Shown here piece after piece: positions 42,469 through 53,479 of a stretch of DNA of 64,000 nucleotides. The stretch lies in contig NZ_JANADK010000001.1 of NCBI RefSeq assembly GCF_024199795.1, positions 4,216,001 through 4,280,000 of the forward strand. Direction: 5' to 3'. The stretch comes from Bradyrhizobium sp. CCGB01 (GTDB lineage: Bacteria > Pseudomonadota > Alphaproteobacteria > Rhizobiales > Xanthobacteraceae). The notes beneath the pieces were generated by a model that saw only the letters and a list, made by a program, of their open reading frames with translations, made no database searches and was not told the DNA's origin. The position numbers and the translations under genes are program-made. How positions within the stretch are numbered: the stretch's first letter is position 1; each line of letters starts with the position of its first letter.

Positions 42469-44427
42469 ATGGACCAACCTCAATCGCTCGACGGCGCCGA
42501 CGTTCCCGATACTCCCACCGGGGGAGCGCAGGCCGGGGCCACGCTGATGGGCACGCTGGCACATCTGTGGCCCTATATCTGGCCCGGCGACCGCTTCGAT
42601 CTGAAGATGCGGGTGGTCTGGTCGATGGTGCTGCTGCTCGCGGCCAAGCTGATCACGCTGACGGTCCCGTTCAGCTTCAAATGGGCCACCGACGCGCTGA
42701 CCGGCGCCAACACCGCGCCGGTCGCGGCCGACAACTGGCACCTCTGGGTGATCGCCTCGCCGCTGCTGCTCACCGCAAGCTACGGCGTGATGCGCATCGT
42801 GATGGCGGTGCTGACGCAATGGCGTGACGGCATCTTCGCCCGCGTCGCCATGCATGCGGTGCGCAAGCTTGCCACCATCACCTTCGTTCACATGCACGAG
42901 CTGTCGTTGCGCTTTCATCTGGAGCGCAAGACCGGCGGCCTGACGCGCGTGCTCGAGCGCGGCCGCGAGGGCATCGAGGTCATCGTGCGCATGGTGATCC
43001 TGCAGCTGATCCCGACCATCGTCGAGGTCACGCTGCTGATGGCGGTGCTGCTCTGGCAGTTCGACTGGCGCTACGTGGTCGCGACCCTGATCACGGTCAC
43101 CGTCTACATGTACTACACCTACATCGCGACCGAGTGGCGGATCGGCATCCGCCGCAAGATGAACGATTCCGACACCGAGGCGAACACCAAGGCGATCGAC
43201 TCGCTGCTCAACTACGAGACCGTGAAGTATTTCAGCGCCGAGACGCGCGAGGCGCAGCGCTACGACAAATCGGTCGCGCGCTACGAAGAGGCAAGCGTCC
43301 ACACCTACACCTCGCTCGCGGTGCTCAATACCGGACAGGCCGTGATCTTCACGCTGGGCCTGACCGCGACCATGCTGATGTGCGCGATCGGCGTGCGCAA
43401 CGGCACCAACACGGTGGGCGACTTCGTGCTGGTCAACGCCATGATGATCCAGCTCTACCAGCCGCTGAATTTCATGGGCATGGTCTATCGCGAGATCAAG
43501 CAGGCGATCATCGACATCGAGAAGATGTTTGGCGTGATCGGCCGCGAGGCCGAGATCAAGGACGTCCCCGGCGCGCCGCCGCTGGCGGTCTCCGCCGGCA
43601 CGGTGCGCTTCGAGGACGTGCGCTTTGCCTATGAGCCCGCGCGGCCCATCCTGAAAGGCATCAGCTTCGAGGTGCCGGCCGGCAAGACGGTCGCGATCGT
43701 CGGCCCTTCGGGTGCGGGCAAGTCGACGATCTCGCGGCTGCTGTTCCGTCTCTACGACGTCTCCGGCGGCAAGATTCTGATCGACGGCCAGGACATCCGC
43801 GAGGTCACGCAGGCCAGCTTGCGCGCCTCCATCGGCATGGTGCCGCAGGACACGGTGCTGTTCAACGACACCATCCGCTACAACATCCGCTATGGCCGCT
43901 GGGACGCGACCGATGCCGAGGTCGAGGAGGCGGCGCGGCTGGCGCAGATCGATCATTTCATCCGCATGGCGCCGATGGGCTACGAGACCCAGGTCGGCGA
44001 GCGCGGCTTGAAACTGTCCGGCGGCGAGAAGCAGCGCGTCGCGATCGCGCGCACCGTGCTCAAGGCGCCGCCGATCCTGGTGTTGGACGAGGCGACCTCG
44101 GCGCTCGACACCCACACCGAGCACGAGATCCAGGGCGCGCTCGACCGCGTGGCCAAGAACCGCACCTCGCTGGTGATCGCGCACCGGCTTTCCACCATTG
44201 TCGGCGCCGACGAGATCATCGTGCTGGACCAGGGCCGCATCTCCGAACGCGGCACCCATGCCAAACTGCTCGCGCAGGGCGGGCTCTATGCCAGCATGTG
44301 GAACAGGCAGCGCGAGGCCGAGGCGGCACGCGAGAAACTGGCCAGGATGGCCGACAGCAGCGAGGCGCCCAACCGGGAGCCGCCGCCGGTCGACGACGCC
44401 CTGACGACGTCAGCGGCCGCGGAGTGA
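42469..44427 (+). CDS. ATM1-type ABC exporter (permease plus ATPase)
   Basis: A 652-aa half-transporter with an N-terminal six-helix exporter domain and a C-terminal nucleotide-binding domain: Walker A GPSGAGKST, signature LSGGEKQRVAIAR, Walker B PPILVLDEATSALDT. Sequence style (KYFSAE, TTxT cavity, RGREGIEVIVRM) is that of the Atm1/HMT1-like exporters that move glutathione-derived or metal-thiol compounds. Homodimer in the inner membrane. Position before psd may be incidental. Substrate inferred from family only. Confidence 0.9.
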   Translation: MDQPQSLDGADVPDTPTGGAQAGATLMGTLAHLWPYIWPGDRFDLKMRVVWSMVLLLAAKLITLTVPFSFKWATDALTGANTAPVAADNWHLWVIASPLLLTASYGVMRIVMAVLTQWRDGIFARVAMHAVRKLATITFVHMHELSLRFHLERKTGGLTRVLERGREGIEVIVRMVILQLIPTIVEVTLLMAVLLWQFDWRYVVATLITVTVYMYYTYIATEWRIGIRRKMNDSDTEANTKAIDSLLNYETVKYFSAETREAQRYDKSVARYEEASVHTYTSLAVLNTGQAVIFTLGLTATMLMCAIGVRNGTNTVGDFVLVNAMMIQLYQPLNFMGMVYREIKQAIIDIEKMFGVIGREAEIKDVPGAPPLAVSAGTVRFEDVRFAYEPARPILKGISFEVPAGKTVAIVGPSGAGKSTISRLLFRLYDVSGGKILIDGQDIREVTQASLRASIGMVPQDTVLFNDTIRYNIRYGRWDATDAEVEEAARLAQIDHFIRMAPMGYETQVGERGLKLSGGEKQRVAIARTVLKAPPILVLDEATSALDTHTEHEIQGALDRVAKNRTSLVIAHRLSTIVGADEIIVLDQGRISERGTHAKLLAQGGLYASMWNRQREAEAAREKLARMADSSEAPNREPPPVDDALTTSAAAE

Positions 44428-44514
44428 CCTTGTCTCCGGTCCCAACTCTGGCCTAAACAACTCCACCGCACGGGGACGACCCGCGCGCCATCAACTCCTA
44501 GGCGGCAGATAGCG

Positions 44515-45213
44515 ATGTCCATTCTCGATTCGATCCAGCGTCAGATCCCGCCGATCCACAAGGAGGGCTATCCCTTCATTGGCGGCTTTGCGCTGGCAAG
44601 CCTCATCCTGTTCTGGCTGTGGTCGCCTCTGGGATGGATCGGCACGATCCTGACCGTGTGGTGCGCGCTGTTCTTCCGCGACCCCGTACGCGTGACGCCG
44701 GTGCGCGAGGGGCTCGTGGTGTCACCGGCCGACGGCCGCGTCTCGATGATCACCATGGCGCTGCCGCCGGCCGAGCTCGGGCTCGGCGACCGGCCGCTGC
44801 CGCGTATCTCGGTGTTCATGAGCGTGTTCAACTGCCACGTGAACCGCAGCCCGATCGCGGGCAGGGTGGACCGCATCGCCTACCGGCCCGGCCTGTTCAT
44901 CAACGCCGAGCTCGACAAGGCGAGCGAGGACAATGAGCGCAACTCGCTGGTGATCACGACGCCGACGGCGCGGATCGGCGTGGTCCAGATCGCTGGCCTC
45001 GTTGCCAAGCGCATCGTCTGCTTCGTCAAGGAAGGGCAGGCGATCGGGGCCGGCGAGCGTTTCGGCCTGATCCGCTTCGGCTCGCGGCTCGACGTCTACC
45101 TGCCTGTTGGCACCAAGGCGCTGGTGTCGGAAGGGCAGACCGCCATCGCCGGCGAGACGATTTTGGCCGATCTCGCGGGGGACGACCCGAGCCGCGCATA
45201 CCGCGCCAATTAA
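44515..45213 (+). CDS. psd: Phosphatidylserine decarboxylase proenzyme
   Basis: Makes phosphatidylethanolamine from phosphatidylserine at the membrane. The short form (232 aa) has [14 protein letters not shown] with the regulatory Asp, [10 protein letters not shown] and the self-cleavage site [11 protein letters not shown], where Ser190 becomes the pyruvoyl group. Two N-terminal helices anchor it. It is 85 bp upstream of pssA, the preceding enzyme of the same pathway, and the two probably share control. Confidence 0.95.
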   Translation: MSILDSIQRQIPPIHKEGYPFIGGFALASLILFWLWSPLGWIGTILTVWCALFFRDPVRVTPVREGLVVSPADGRVSMITMALPPAELGLGDRPLPRISVFMSVFNCHVNRSPIAGRVDRIAYRPGLFINAELDKASEDNERNSLVITTPTARIGVVQIAGLVAKRIVCFVKEGQAIGAGERFGLIRFGSRLDVYLPVGTKALVSEGQTAIAGETILADLAGDDPSRAYRAN

Positions 45214-45298
45214 CCAAAAGCCGGTCCATGGGGGCCTTCCGCCGCAATGGCGGAGGGGAACGCGGCTTGCTATATCTCGGTCGAGGTAAGGACGAGCC

Positions 45299-46183
45299 AT
45301 GCAGACGCCCTATGATTTGAGAGATCCCGACGTGCGCCGCCGGCGGTTCCGCCCGATCCCGGTTCGCATGCTGGTGCCCAACGTCATCACGCTGCTGGCG
45401 ATCTGCGCCGGCTTGACGTCGATCCGGCTGTCGATCGAGGGGCGGATGTCGCTCGCGGTCTATGCCATCGTGTTCGCCGCCGCGCTCGACGGCATCGACG
45501 GCCGCGTCGCGCGCATTCTCAAGGGCCAGTCCAAGTTCGGCGCCGAGCTCGACAGCCTCGCCGACTTCGTCAATTTCGGCGTCGCGCCCGGCCTGATGCT
45601 GTATTTCTGGCAGCTGCACGAGCTCGGCAATGCGGGCTGGATCGCTGCCATGGTGTTCGCGATCTCCGGCGGTCTGCGCCTCGCGCGCTTCAACGCCACC
45701 ATGGACGATCCCAACAAGCCGGCCTTCGCCGCCAATTTCTTCACCGGCGTGCCGGCGCCGGCCGGCGCGATCACCGTGCTGCTGCCGATCTATATCGCCT
45801 TTCTCGATCTCGGCCGGCTGCCCGCGGCGGTGACGGCGGCCTACACGCTGCTGATCGCCTTCCTGATGGTCTCGCGCCTGCCGGTGTTCTCCGGCAAGAC
45901 GAAGCGCATGCGCGTGGCGCCCGAGCTGGTGCTGCCGGCGTTCGTCGCGGTGATCGTCTTCATCGCGATCCTGATCGCCTATCCCTGGCACGTGCTCTCG
46001 ATCGGCACGGTGCTGTATCTCCTCGCTCTGCCGCTCGGCTACAAATCCTATCGCGACCAGGCGCGCGCGATGGGAGCCACCGTGCCGTCGGGAGGCGAGG
46101 TCCCGTCGCCGCCTTCGGCGCCGACGCTGGCAAATCTGTCGGAGCCGCCACAGGACGACGACCGACCCGGACGGCTGCACTGA
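45299..46183 (+). CDS. pssA: CDP-diacylglycerol--serine O-phosphatidyltransferase
   Basis: Integral-membrane CDP-alcohol phosphatidyltransferase of 294 aa that makes phosphatidylserine, the substrate of Psd. The diagnostic D-G-x2-A-R-x8-G-x3-D-x3-D signature runs from Asp64 to Asp89 (DGIDGRVAR, FGAELDSLAD). About eight hydrophobic helices are visible. The C-terminal 50 residues are Pro/Gly-rich and variable. It is downstream of psd on the same strand. Confidence 0.95.
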   Translation: MQTPYDLRDPDVRRRRFRPIPVRMLVPNVITLLAICAGLTSIRLSIEGRMSLAVYAIVFAAALDGIDGRVARILKGQSKFGAELDSLADFVNFGVAPGLMLYFWQLHELGNAGWIAAMVFAISGGLRLARFNATMDDPNKPAFAANFFTGVPAPAGAITVLLPIYIAFLDLGRLPAAVTAAYTLLIAFLMVSRLPVFSGKTKRMRVAPELVLPAFVAVIVFIAILIAYPWHVLSIGTVLYLLALPLGYKSYRDQARAMGATVPSGGEVPSPPSAPTLANLSEPPQDDDRPGRLH

Positions 46184-46304
46184 ACGTGATCGGCGGATAT
46201 CTGCCATGAAGGCGTCCGAGTTGGGTTGAGGCCCGATCTCGGCTATATCGCCCTGTGCCGGCGGCACCGCGCCAACAGCGGCCGCCAATCTGGGAGAGAA
46301 CGCC

Positions 46305-47024
46305 GTGACGAATAAAGCGACCGGGCCGCTGCCCGCTTCCGTCCTCGAAGCGCTGGGCCGCTACGACACCCCGACGATCTGCAATGCCATGGAGATCGTG
46401 GCGCCCGAGCGCCGCCTGATCGGCTACACCACCAAGCAACTGGTCTGCCCGTTCCCCGACCTGCCGCCGATCGTCGGCTATGCCCGCACGGTCGCGATCC
46501 GCTCGGTGCTGAAATCCTCGCTGCCGGCCGAAGAGCAGTCGAAGCGCCGCATCGAATATTACGAGTATGTCGGCACCGGCCATGGTCCGCGCATCTCGGT
46601 GATCCAGGACATCGACGGTCCCGATGTCGGCTATGGCGCGTTCTGGGGCGAGGTGCAGAGCAACGTGCACAAGGCGCTCGGTTGCCTCGGCGTCATCACC
46701 GACGGCTCGATCCGTGACATCCCGCAATGGGCACCGGGCTTCCAGGCGCTGGCCGGCTCGATCGGCCCATCGCATGCCTGGGTGCATGCGGAGAGCTTCG
46801 GCGGCGAAGTGCGCGTTGCCGGCATGACCGTGAAGTCCGACGACCTGATCCATGCCGACCAGCACGGCGCCATCGTGATCCCGCACGACATCGCCGCGAA
46901 ACTGCCCGAGGCTGCCGAGCTCTGCGGCCGCCGCGAGACGCCGATCCTGGAGATCGCGCGCAGCCCCGACTTCTCGCTGGAGAAGCTGAAAGCCGCGCTG
47001 AAGCGCTCGGCCGAGATCCACTAG
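46305..47024 (+). CDS. RraA/HMG-aldolase family protein
   Basis: A 239-aa member of the RraA-like/4-hydroxy-4-methyl-2-oxoglutarate aldolase fold. The key block GCLGVITDGSIRDIP (metal/substrate-binding Asp-Gly-x-x-Arg-Asp) is intact, preceded by FWGEV and followed by the adjoining helix. Bacterial members act on oxaloacetate or aldol substrates; RNase E inhibition is limited to enterobacteria. The start is GTG at 46305 with GGGAGAG upstream. Monocistronic by spacing. Confidence 0.85.
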   Translation: MTNKATGPLPASVLEALGRYDTPTICNAMEIVAPERRLIGYTTKQLVCPFPDLPPIVGYARTVAIRSVLKSSLPAEEQSKRRIEYYEYVGTGHGPRISVIQDIDGPDVGYGAFWGEVQSNVHKALGCLGVITDGSIRDIPQWAPGFQALAGSIGPSHAWVHAESFGGEVRVAGMTVKSDDLIHADQHGAIVIPHDIAAKLPEAAELCGRRETPILEIARSPDFSLEKLKAALKRSAEIH

Positions 47025-47038
47025 CGGGATCGAGCGAC

Positions 47039-47431
47039 CTAGGGCTTTGACGCCGGCCGCGGGCCGCCTTGTTCCAGAAACAGGGCGGCCTGATCCGGCT
47101 CGCCGAAGACCGCGGCTGCACACCCGATCAGGGTGAAGCCGCCGGCGACATCCCAGAGGGTGATGTCGTCCGCACTATCAGCGACGTGGATCAAGCGCGC
47201 CGCGATCACGGCGAAGCCGGCCTCGACAAACAGCAGCACGCTGAACGCCGGCAGGACGAGTTCCGGCTCCAGCAGGTGGAGCGCCAGCACCGCCGGCAGC
47301 GCGGTGAGAAGACTGAACAGCGTCAACATTGCAAAACGGCTCCCGCGATGGCGCATGCCGTGTGGCCATAGAATATCCCAGGCTTTCTCGCCGCGGATGT
47401 GGCGCAGGGCCGCAGCCGGAGGGCGCATCAT
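47039..47431 (-). CDS. Putative inner-membrane protein
   Basis: A 130-aa protein with three hydrophobic segments (MLTLFSLLTALPAVLALHLL, LPAFSVLLFVEAGFAVIAARLI and LWDVAGGFTLIGCAAAVF, each quoted within limits). A basic N-terminus with MRHRGSRF precedes the first. The start is uncertain: this ATG lacks a Shine-Dalgarno, and a GTG at 47455 is an alternative. I recognise no domain. Located between RraA and motA, antisense to both. Confidence 0.55.
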   Translation of the reverse strand: MMRPPAAALRHIRGEKAWDILWPHGMRHRGSRFAMLTLFSLLTALPAVLALHLLEPELVLPAFSVLLFVEAGFAVIAARLIHVADSADDITLWDVAGGFTLIGCAAAVFGEPDQAALFLEQGGPRPASKP

Positions 47432-47684
47432 GGAGATGAATGGCAAGACGGTCACGAAGCTCTCGTCCTCGCCCGCCGCAATTATGGTTAGCAAAGTGTT
47501 GAGATTCCTGCCGGCGGCCGGCAAAGCCGGCGTCCTTTCAGCGCGCTACGCCAGTCTGGCGCGCCGGCTCAACTTAACCTTTACGCGCCTTTAAGGGCGG
47601 CGCTCTAGGGTTTCCGATGCGGTTCGGGGTTGGGCCGCGCCAGCGGCCAGGACGGCCGTTGTTGCGTTCGCGTTGGAGTGTCCC

Positions 47685-48458
47685 ATGGATATCATGACGA
47701 GCGTCGGGCTCATTGCGGGCATCATCGTCATTACGGCGATGATCTTCATGGGCGGCGACCTCCACATGTTCATCTCCGAACATGCCATGATCATCATCTT
47801 CGGCGGCTCGATCTCCGCCACCATGATCCGCTTTCCGCTCTCAGCGCTCCTGCACGGCCTTCCACTCGGCGCCAAGTTCGCTTTCACCATGAGCCGCCTG
47901 TCGGCGCACGACCTCGTCGACGAGCTCGCCCGTATCGCCGAAATCGCCCGCAAGCAGGGCCCGGTCGGCCTCGAAAAGGTCGAGACCGACGAGCCGTTCC
48001 TGGCCAAGGGCATCCGCTACGTCGCCGACGGTTACGACCTCGATTTCATCCGCGACAATCTCGAGCGCGACCGCGACAACTTCCTCATGCACCTCGACGA
48101 AGGCAGCAAGATCTACCGCGCCATCGGCGACTGCGCCCCGGCCTTCGGCATGATCGGCACGCTGATCGGCATGGTGCAGATGTTCGCCAACATGACCGAT
48201 CCGTCCAAGCTCGGCCCGTTCATGGCGACCGCGCTGCTCGCCACCCTCTACGGCGCGCTCGTCGCGAACCTGTTCTGCCTTCCGATCGCCGACAAGCTGC
48301 ACGGCAAGCTGCTCGACGAGGAAACCAACCGCACGCTGATCATCGACGGCATCCTGATGATCCGCGACTCCAAGAGCCCGACGCTCGTGCGCGAAATGCT
48401 GCTGGCCTATTTGCCGGAGAAGCATCGTCACGCCGAGGGCGAGCCGGTGCCGGCGTAA
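47685..48458 (+). CDS. motA: Flagellar motor stator MotA (MotA/TolQ/ExbB family)
   Basis: Inner-membrane proton-channel subunit of the flagellar stator, 257 aa. Four helices: two near the N-terminus (SVGLIAGIIVITAMIF) and two in the C-half containing GDCAPAFGMIGTLIGMVQMF and LLATLYGALVANLF, the conserved TolQ-like motifs with the Thr/Pro/Ala near the channel. GGAG is 6 bases before the ATG. It is followed 24 bp later by motB, forming the classic pair. Confidence 0.9.
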   Translation: MDIMTSVGLIAGIIVITAMIFMGGDLHMFISEHAMIIIFGGSISATMIRFPLSALLHGLPLGAKFAFTMSRLSAHDLVDELARIAEIARKQGPVGLEKVETDEPFLAKGIRYVADGYDLDFIRDNLERDRDNFLMHLDEGSKIYRAIGDCAPAFGMIGTLIGMVQMFANMTDPSKLGPFMATALLATLYGALVANLFCLPIADKLHGKLLDEETNRTLIIDGILMIRDSKSPTLVREMLLAYLPEKHRHAEGEPVPA

Positions 48459-48482
48459 GGCCGCCCGCCGGGATTTTGAGAG

Positions 48483-49313
48483 ATGGCCAAGAAGAAGCGC
48501 GGCGATGCTCACGGTGGCGGTCACGGCTGGTTCGTGACCTTCGCCGACCTGATGGGCCTGATGATGAGCTTCTTCGTGATGCTCGTCGCATTCTCGACGC
48601 AAGACGCCAACAAGCTGAAGATCGTCGCCGGCTCCATGCGCGACGCCTTCGGCGTGCAGAGCGAAGCGCGTTACGCCGGTATCGTCGAGTCCGATGGCCT
48701 GCCGACCCGTCCGCGGCTGAAGAACGTCGACCACATCCAGCCAGAGGATGCCTCCAACACGCCGACACCGGACCAGGAGGACCGCGACCGTACATCGGGC
48801 GCGAAGATCAAGGTCGATCGCAATTTCGCGCTCGCCGCAGCCTCGCTGCGCCAGGCGTTGCAGGACATGCCGGAACTGACCGAAATGTCCAAGCACATCA
48901 TGTTCGAGGAGACCAAGCAGGGCCTCAATCTGGAGATCGTCGACCAGGACGGCCGCTCGATGTTCGCCGACGGCTCGAAGGTGCCCTATGATCGCACCCG
49001 CCGTCTGATCGAGAAGCTCGCCATTCCGCTCAAGGCCACGCCGCTTCGCGTCTCCATCGCCGGCCATACCGCAGCCGGATTCGTGCCGACCCGCAGCGAC
49101 TACGGCGCCTTCGACCTGTCGGCCGACCGCGCCAATGCCGTGCGCCAGATCCTCGAACGCGAGGGCTTGCCGGCCTCGCACATCTTCGCCGTCGCCGGCA
49201 AGGCGGACACCCAGCCGCTATTTCCGGATGATCCCTCGCTCGCGGCCAACCGTCGGGTGACGATCACGCTGATGCGCGAGGATCCGCCGCTGCCGCCGAA
49301 TTTGAAGCCGTAG
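48483..49313 (+). CDS. motB: Flagellar motor stator MotB (OmpA-type peptidoglycan-binding)
   Basis: Stator subunit that anchors to peptidoglycan; 276 aa. A basic N-terminus is followed by a single helix with TFADLMGLMMSFFVML, which holds the proton-binding Asp at residue 22. A periplasmic linker leads to an OmpA-like domain (VSIAGHTAAGF, LSADRANAVRQIL, FAVAGKAD, ANRRVTITL) that binds peptidoglycan. Lies in an operon with motA. Confidence 0.92.
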   Translation: MAKKKRGDAHGGGHGWFVTFADLMGLMMSFFVMLVAFSTQDANKLKIVAGSMRDAFGVQSEARYAGIVESDGLPTRPRLKNVDHIQPEDASNTPTPDQEDRDRTSGAKIKVDRNFALAAASLRQALQDMPELTEMSKHIMFEETKQGLNLEIVDQDGRSMFADGSKVPYDRTRRLIEKLAIPLKATPLRVSIAGHTAAGFVPTRSDYGAFDLSADRANAVRQILEREGLPASHIFAVAGKADTQPLFPDDPSLAANRRVTITLMREDPPLPPNLKP

Positions 49314-49492
49314 GGCAATAGGCACTTGCGCTACCATCTTACCTGAGGCATGTCGTCGCGCTGTGACCGCAGTTGCTGCGCCGTCACAGCATCTGTCCCG
49401 GCGCCTGCTATGGTGACGTGCCGATTGACAGGCGCGCCGGAAACGTCAAAAGGCGCCGGATCAATTCTCGGGAAGAAGCGTTTCTAGTCTCC

Positions 49493-51391
49493 ATGACGGC
49501 GAGCATCACATCGACCGAAGCTCAGGACGGGCCGGTCACCTCGGGTTTCTGGGGCCTGACGCTCGGAAGCATCGGCGTTGTCTTCGGCGATATCGGCACC
49601 TCGCCGCTCTACGCATTCCACGAGGCGGTCAGGGGCGCGGCCCATGGCGAGCCGGTCTCGCGGGTCATGGTGCTCGGCGTGCTCTCGCTGATCCTGTGGG
49701 CGCTCTTCATCGTCGTCACCGCCAAATACGTTCTGCTGCTGCTGCGCGCCGACAACAACGGGGAGGGCGGCACGCTCTCGCTGATGGCGCTCGGCCAGCG
49801 CGCGCTCGGGCGTCGAAGCTGGTTCCTGATGGCGCTCGGCGTGGTCGGCGCCTCCATGTTCATCGGCGATTCCATGATCACGCCGGCGATCTCGGTGCTG
49901 TCCGCGGTCGAGGGCCTCAAGCTCGCCACGCCCGCGTTCGAGCACTATGTCGTGCCGCTCACCGTCATCATCCTGGCGCTGCTCTTTGCGGTCCAGAGCA
50001 AGGGGACGGCGCTGGTGGCCTCGGCCTTCGGGCCGGTGATGGTGGTCTGGTTCACCGTTCTTGCGGTGATGGGCGCCGTGCATATCGCCGATGATCCGTC
50101 GGTGCTTGCGGCAATCAATCCCTATTACGCGCTGCAATTCCTGCTGTCGCACGGCACGATCGGTCTGGTGACGCTGGGCGCCGTGTTCCTGGCGGTCACC
50201 GGCGGCGAGGCGCTCTATGCCGATCTCGGCCATTTCGGCCGCAAGCCGATCCAGTCGGCCTGGATGTTCTTCGTGCTGCCCGCGCTCCTGATCAACTATT
50301 TCGGACAAGGCGCGCTGGTGCTGTCCGATCCCAGCGCGATCGAGCATTCGTTCTATCGCATGGTGCCCGAGAGCCTGGTGCTGCCGCTGGTTGGACTTGC
50401 GACCGCGGCGACCGTGATCGCGAGCCAGGCCGTGATCACCGGCGCCTATTCGCTGGTCTATCAGGCGGTGCAGCTTGGCCTGCTGCCGCGCTTCGAGGTG
50501 CGCTACACCTCCGAGACCCATGCCGGCCAGATCTATCTGCCGCGCGTGAACCGGCTGCTGCTGATCGGCGTGATGCTGCTGGTGCTGCTGTTCCACACCC
50601 CCAGCAATCTGGCTTCGGCCTACGGTATCGCGGTCTCCACCACCATGGTCGCCGACGGCGTCATGGGCTTCGTCGTGATCTGGAAATTGTGGAACTGGCG
50701 GGCCGCGACGGCTGCCGCGGTGATCGTGCCGTTCGTCGTCGTCGACATAAGCTTCTTCAGCGCCAACCTGCTCAAGCTGCTCGAGGGCGCCTGGGTGCCG
50801 TTGCTGTTCGGTGTGGCCATGGCCGGGACGATCTGGACCTGGCGGCGGGGCTCGGGAATCCTGATCCAGAAGACGCGTCGGATCGAGGTGCCGCTCGACG
50901 ATCTGATCCGGAGCCTGGAGAAGCGCCCGCCGCACATCGTCAAGGGCACCGCGGTGTTCCTGACCAGCGATCCCGCCTTCGTGCCGACCGCGCTGCTGCA
51001 CAATCTCAAGCACAACAAGGTGCTGCACGAGCACAACGTGATCCTGACCATCGAGACCGCGCATACGCCGCGGGTCGACCTGTCCGAACGGTTCAGGATG
51101 GAGAAGATCAGCGAGAAGTTCTCAAAAGTCCGGCTGCGCTTCGGCTACATGGAGCAGCCCAACGTGCCCAAGGCGCTCGCCATCGCGCGCAAGCAGGGCT
51201 GGCAGTTCGACATCATGTCGACCTCGTTCTTCGTGTCGCGCAGGTCGCTGAAGGCCTCGGCCCAGTCGGGCATGCCGCTGTGGCAGGACCATCTCTTCAT
51301 CGCGCTGAGCCGGTCCGCCAATGACGCCACCGACTATTTCCAGATTCCCACCGGGCGGGTGGTTGAAGTCGGAACCCAGGTGACTATTTGA
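49493..51391 (+). CDS. kup: Kup-family K+ uptake permease, copy 1
   Basis: Proton-coupled K+ symporter, 632 aa with 12 helices. Hallmarks: [51 protein letters not shown] and the cytosolic C-terminal domain ending [18 protein letters not shown]. The start codon has only a weak ribosome-binding site. A second, paralogous kup follows 140 bp later on the same strand. Duplicate Kup proteins are common in Bradyrhizobium (from memory). Confidence 0.93.
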   Translation: MTASITSTEAQDGPVTSGFWGLTLGSIGVVFGDIGTSPLYAFHEAVRGAAHGEPVSRVMVLGVLSLILWALFIVVTAKYVLLLLRADNNGEGGTLSLMALGQRALGRRSWFLMALGVVGASMFIGDSMITPAISVLSAVEGLKLATPAFEHYVVPLTVIILALLFAVQSKGTALVASAFGPVMVVWFTVLAVMGAVHIADDPSVLAAINPYYALQFLLSHGTIGLVTLGAVFLAVTGGEALYADLGHFGRKPIQSAWMFFVLPALLINYFGQGALVLSDPSAIEHSFYRMVPESLVLPLVGLATAATVIASQAVITGAYSLVYQAVQLGLLPRFEVRYTSETHAGQIYLPRVNRLLLIGVMLLVLLFHTPSNLASAYGIAVSTTMVADGVMGFVVIWKLWNWRAATAAAVIVPFVVVDISFFSANLLKLLEGAWVPLLFGVAMAGTIWTWRRGSGILIQKTRRIEVPLDDLIRSLEKRPPHIVKGTAVFLTSDPAFVPTALLHNLKHNKVLHEHNVILTIETAHTPRVDLSERFRMEKISEKFSKVRLRFGYMEQPNVPKALAIARKQGWQFDIMSTSFFVSRRSLKASAQSGMPLWQDHLFIALSRSANDATDYFQIPTGRVVEVGTQVTI

Positions 51392-51531
51392 ACGCAACTG
51401 GCTAACCCATGCGAATTTCGCATGGCAAGGGCCCGAAATCGGGCTAGGCTATGCCGGCAGCGCAGGACTATAAGCCGCGCGCTCTTCCGCCGTTGTGCAG
51501 TGAAGCATTTTAGAGGCCACTGGGCTCTCCC

Positions 51532-53460
51532 ATGACAAGTGACGTAGCGATTTCCGCCCCGGAAACGGCGGCGGCCAATGGGCATGGCGATGCCCACACC
51601 ACCGCCCGTTTCGGTGCCCTGACGCTCGGCAGCATCGGCGTCGTCTACGGCGATATCGGCACCAGCCCGCTCTACGCGTTCCGCGAGGCGGTGATGGCCG
51701 CCTCGGGCGCCGAGGGGTTGCCGACGCCGGCGGCCGTGCTTGGTGTGCTCTCGCTGATCCTGTGGGCGCTCATTGTCGTAGTGACGCTCAAATACGTCGT
51801 GATCCTGCTCCGCGCCGACAACAATGGCGAGGGCGGAACCCTGGCGCTGATGGCACTGGCCCAGCGTGCGGTCGGCACCGGCGGGGCGACCATCGTCCTG
51901 CTCGGCATCATCTCGGGCGCCCTGTTCTACGGCGATGCCGTGATCACACCGGCACTCTCGGTGCTGTCGGCGATCGAAGGCATGAAGGACGTCACGCTGC
52001 GGTTCGAGCCCTATATCGTGCCGCTGACCGTGATCATCCTGGTCGGCCTGTTCGCCGTGCAGTCGCGGGGCACCGCCCGCGTCGCGGCGTTCTTCGGCCC
52101 GATCATGTGCGTCTGGTTCGCGGTGATCGCGGTGGCGGCGATCCATCCGATCATCGAGCAGCCGCAGGTGCTGTTCGCGCTGAACCCGCTCTACGCCGTG
52201 TCCTTCATGTTCCACCACGGCATCATCGGCTTCGTCACGCTGGGCGCCGTGTTCCTGGCGGTCACCGGCGCCGAGGCGCTCTATGCCGACCTCGGCCATT
52301 TCGGCAAGCGGCCGATCCAGACCGCCTGGCTGTTCATCGTGCTGCCGTCGCTGGCGCTGAACTATCTGGGGCAGGGCGCGCTCGTGCTCGGCGATCCCGG
52401 CGCGATCGTGAGCCCGTTCTTCCAGCTCTTCCCGCAAGGTTTTTTCCGCGGCTGCATGGTCGTTCTCGCCACCGCCGCCACCGTGATCGCGAGCCAGGCC
52501 GTCATCACCGGCGCCTATTCGCTGACGCGCCAGGCGATCCAGCTCGGCCTGCTGCCGCGCTTCGAAATTCGCCATACGTCCGAAGCCCATTCCGGCCAGA
52601 TCTTCATCCCGCGCATCAACCAGCTGCTGCTGGTCGCGGTGGTGCTGCTGGTGCTCCTGTTCCGCTCCTCCAGCGCGCTGGCGTCGGCCTATGGCATCTC
52701 GGTCACCGGGACCATGGTGGTTACGGCGATGATGGGTTTCGTCGTGATCTGGAGGGTCTGGAAGTGGTCGCCGTTCGCGGCCGCCGCCCTGATCGTGCCG
52801 TTCCTGTGCCTCGATCTGACCTTCCTCGCCGCGAACCTGCTCAAGGTGTTCGAGGGCGGCTGGGTGCCGCTGGCGCTCGGCGCGCTGATGATCATCCTGA
52901 TGTACACGTGGCGGCGCGGCAGCCGGCTGTTGTTCGAGAAGTCGCGCAAGCTCGAGTTCCCGCTCGCCGATCTCGTGGCGATGCTGGAGAAGCGGCCACC
53001 GCAGCGCGTGCCCGGCACCGCGGTGTTCCTGACCTCGGACCCGCTCAGCGCGCCGACCGCGCTGATGCACAGTCTGAAGCACTACAAAGTGCTGCATGAG
53101 AAGAACGTCATTCTCACCATCGAGACCGCGCAGACCCCACGCATCGATCCGGCCGAGCGCGTCAGGCTGGAGCAGATCTCACCGACCTTCTCCAAGGTGA
53201 CACTGAAGTTCGGCTTCATGGAATCGCCCAACGTGCCGAAGGCGCTGGCGATCGCCCGCAAGCTCGGCTGGCAGTTCGACATCATGTCGACCTCGTTCTT
53301 CCTGTCGCGCAGGGCGCTCAAGCCAGCCGCCCATTCCGGCATGCCGCGCTGGCAGGACCGGCTGTTCATCTCGCTGAGCCGCTCCGCCAACGACGCCACC
53401 GACTATTTCCAGATCCCCTCTGGCCGCGTGGTCGAGGTCGGCACCCAGGTGACGATCTAG
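51532..53460 (+). CDS. kup: Kup-family K+ uptake permease, copy 2
   Basis: A paralogue of the previous gene, 642 aa with the same topology. The N-terminal [19 protein letters not shown] and [10 protein letters not shown] are nearly identical to copy 1, and the C-terminal block [20 protein letters not shown] is almost the same. Divergence is greater in the internal loops. This is a tandem duplication retained with two proteins that may differ in affinity or pH response. Confidence 0.93.
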   Translation: MTSDVAISAPETAAANGHGDAHTTARFGALTLGSIGVVYGDIGTSPLYAFREAVMAASGAEGLPTPAAVLGVLSLILWALIVVVTLKYVVILLRADNNGEGGTLALMALAQRAVGTGGATIVLLGIISGALFYGDAVITPALSVLSAIEGMKDVTLRFEPYIVPLTVIILVGLFAVQSRGTARVAAFFGPIMCVWFAVIAVAAIHPIIEQPQVLFALNPLYAVSFMFHHGIIGFVTLGAVFLAVTGAEALYADLGHFGKRPIQTAWLFIVLPSLALNYLGQGALVLGDPGAIVSPFFQLFPQGFFRGCMVVLATAATVIASQAVITGAYSLTRQAIQLGLLPRFEIRHTSEAHSGQIFIPRINQLLLVAVVLLVLLFRSSSALASAYGISVTGTMVVTAMMGFVVIWRVWKWSPFAAAALIVPFLCLDLTFLAANLLKVFEGGWVPLALGALMIILMYTWRRGSRLLFEKSRKLEFPLADLVAMLEKRPPQRVPGTAVFLTSDPLSAPTALMHSLKHYKVLHEKNVILTIETAQTPRIDPAERVRLEQISPTFSKVTLKFGFMESPNVPKALAIARKLGWQFDIMSTSFFLSRRALKPAAHSGMPRWQDRLFISLSRSANDATDYFQIPSGRVVEVGTQVTI

Positions 53461-53479
53461 GCCGGCCATCCCGGCCTAG
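53457..53479 (+). terminator. Perfect hairpin spanning the second kup stop codon
   Basis: CTAGGCCGG (53457-53465) pairs exactly with CCGGCCTAG (53471-53479) across a 5-base loop. The stem includes the TAG stop. No U-tract follows, so it is more likely an mRNA-stabilising hairpin or weak terminator. Confidence 0.45.

Noticed and set aside
42457..44259. A 600-codon frame antisense to the ABC exporter
   Set aside because: It is His/Arg/Asp-rich, as produced by high-GC antisense frames. The plus strand has complete Walker A, signature and Walker B motifs.
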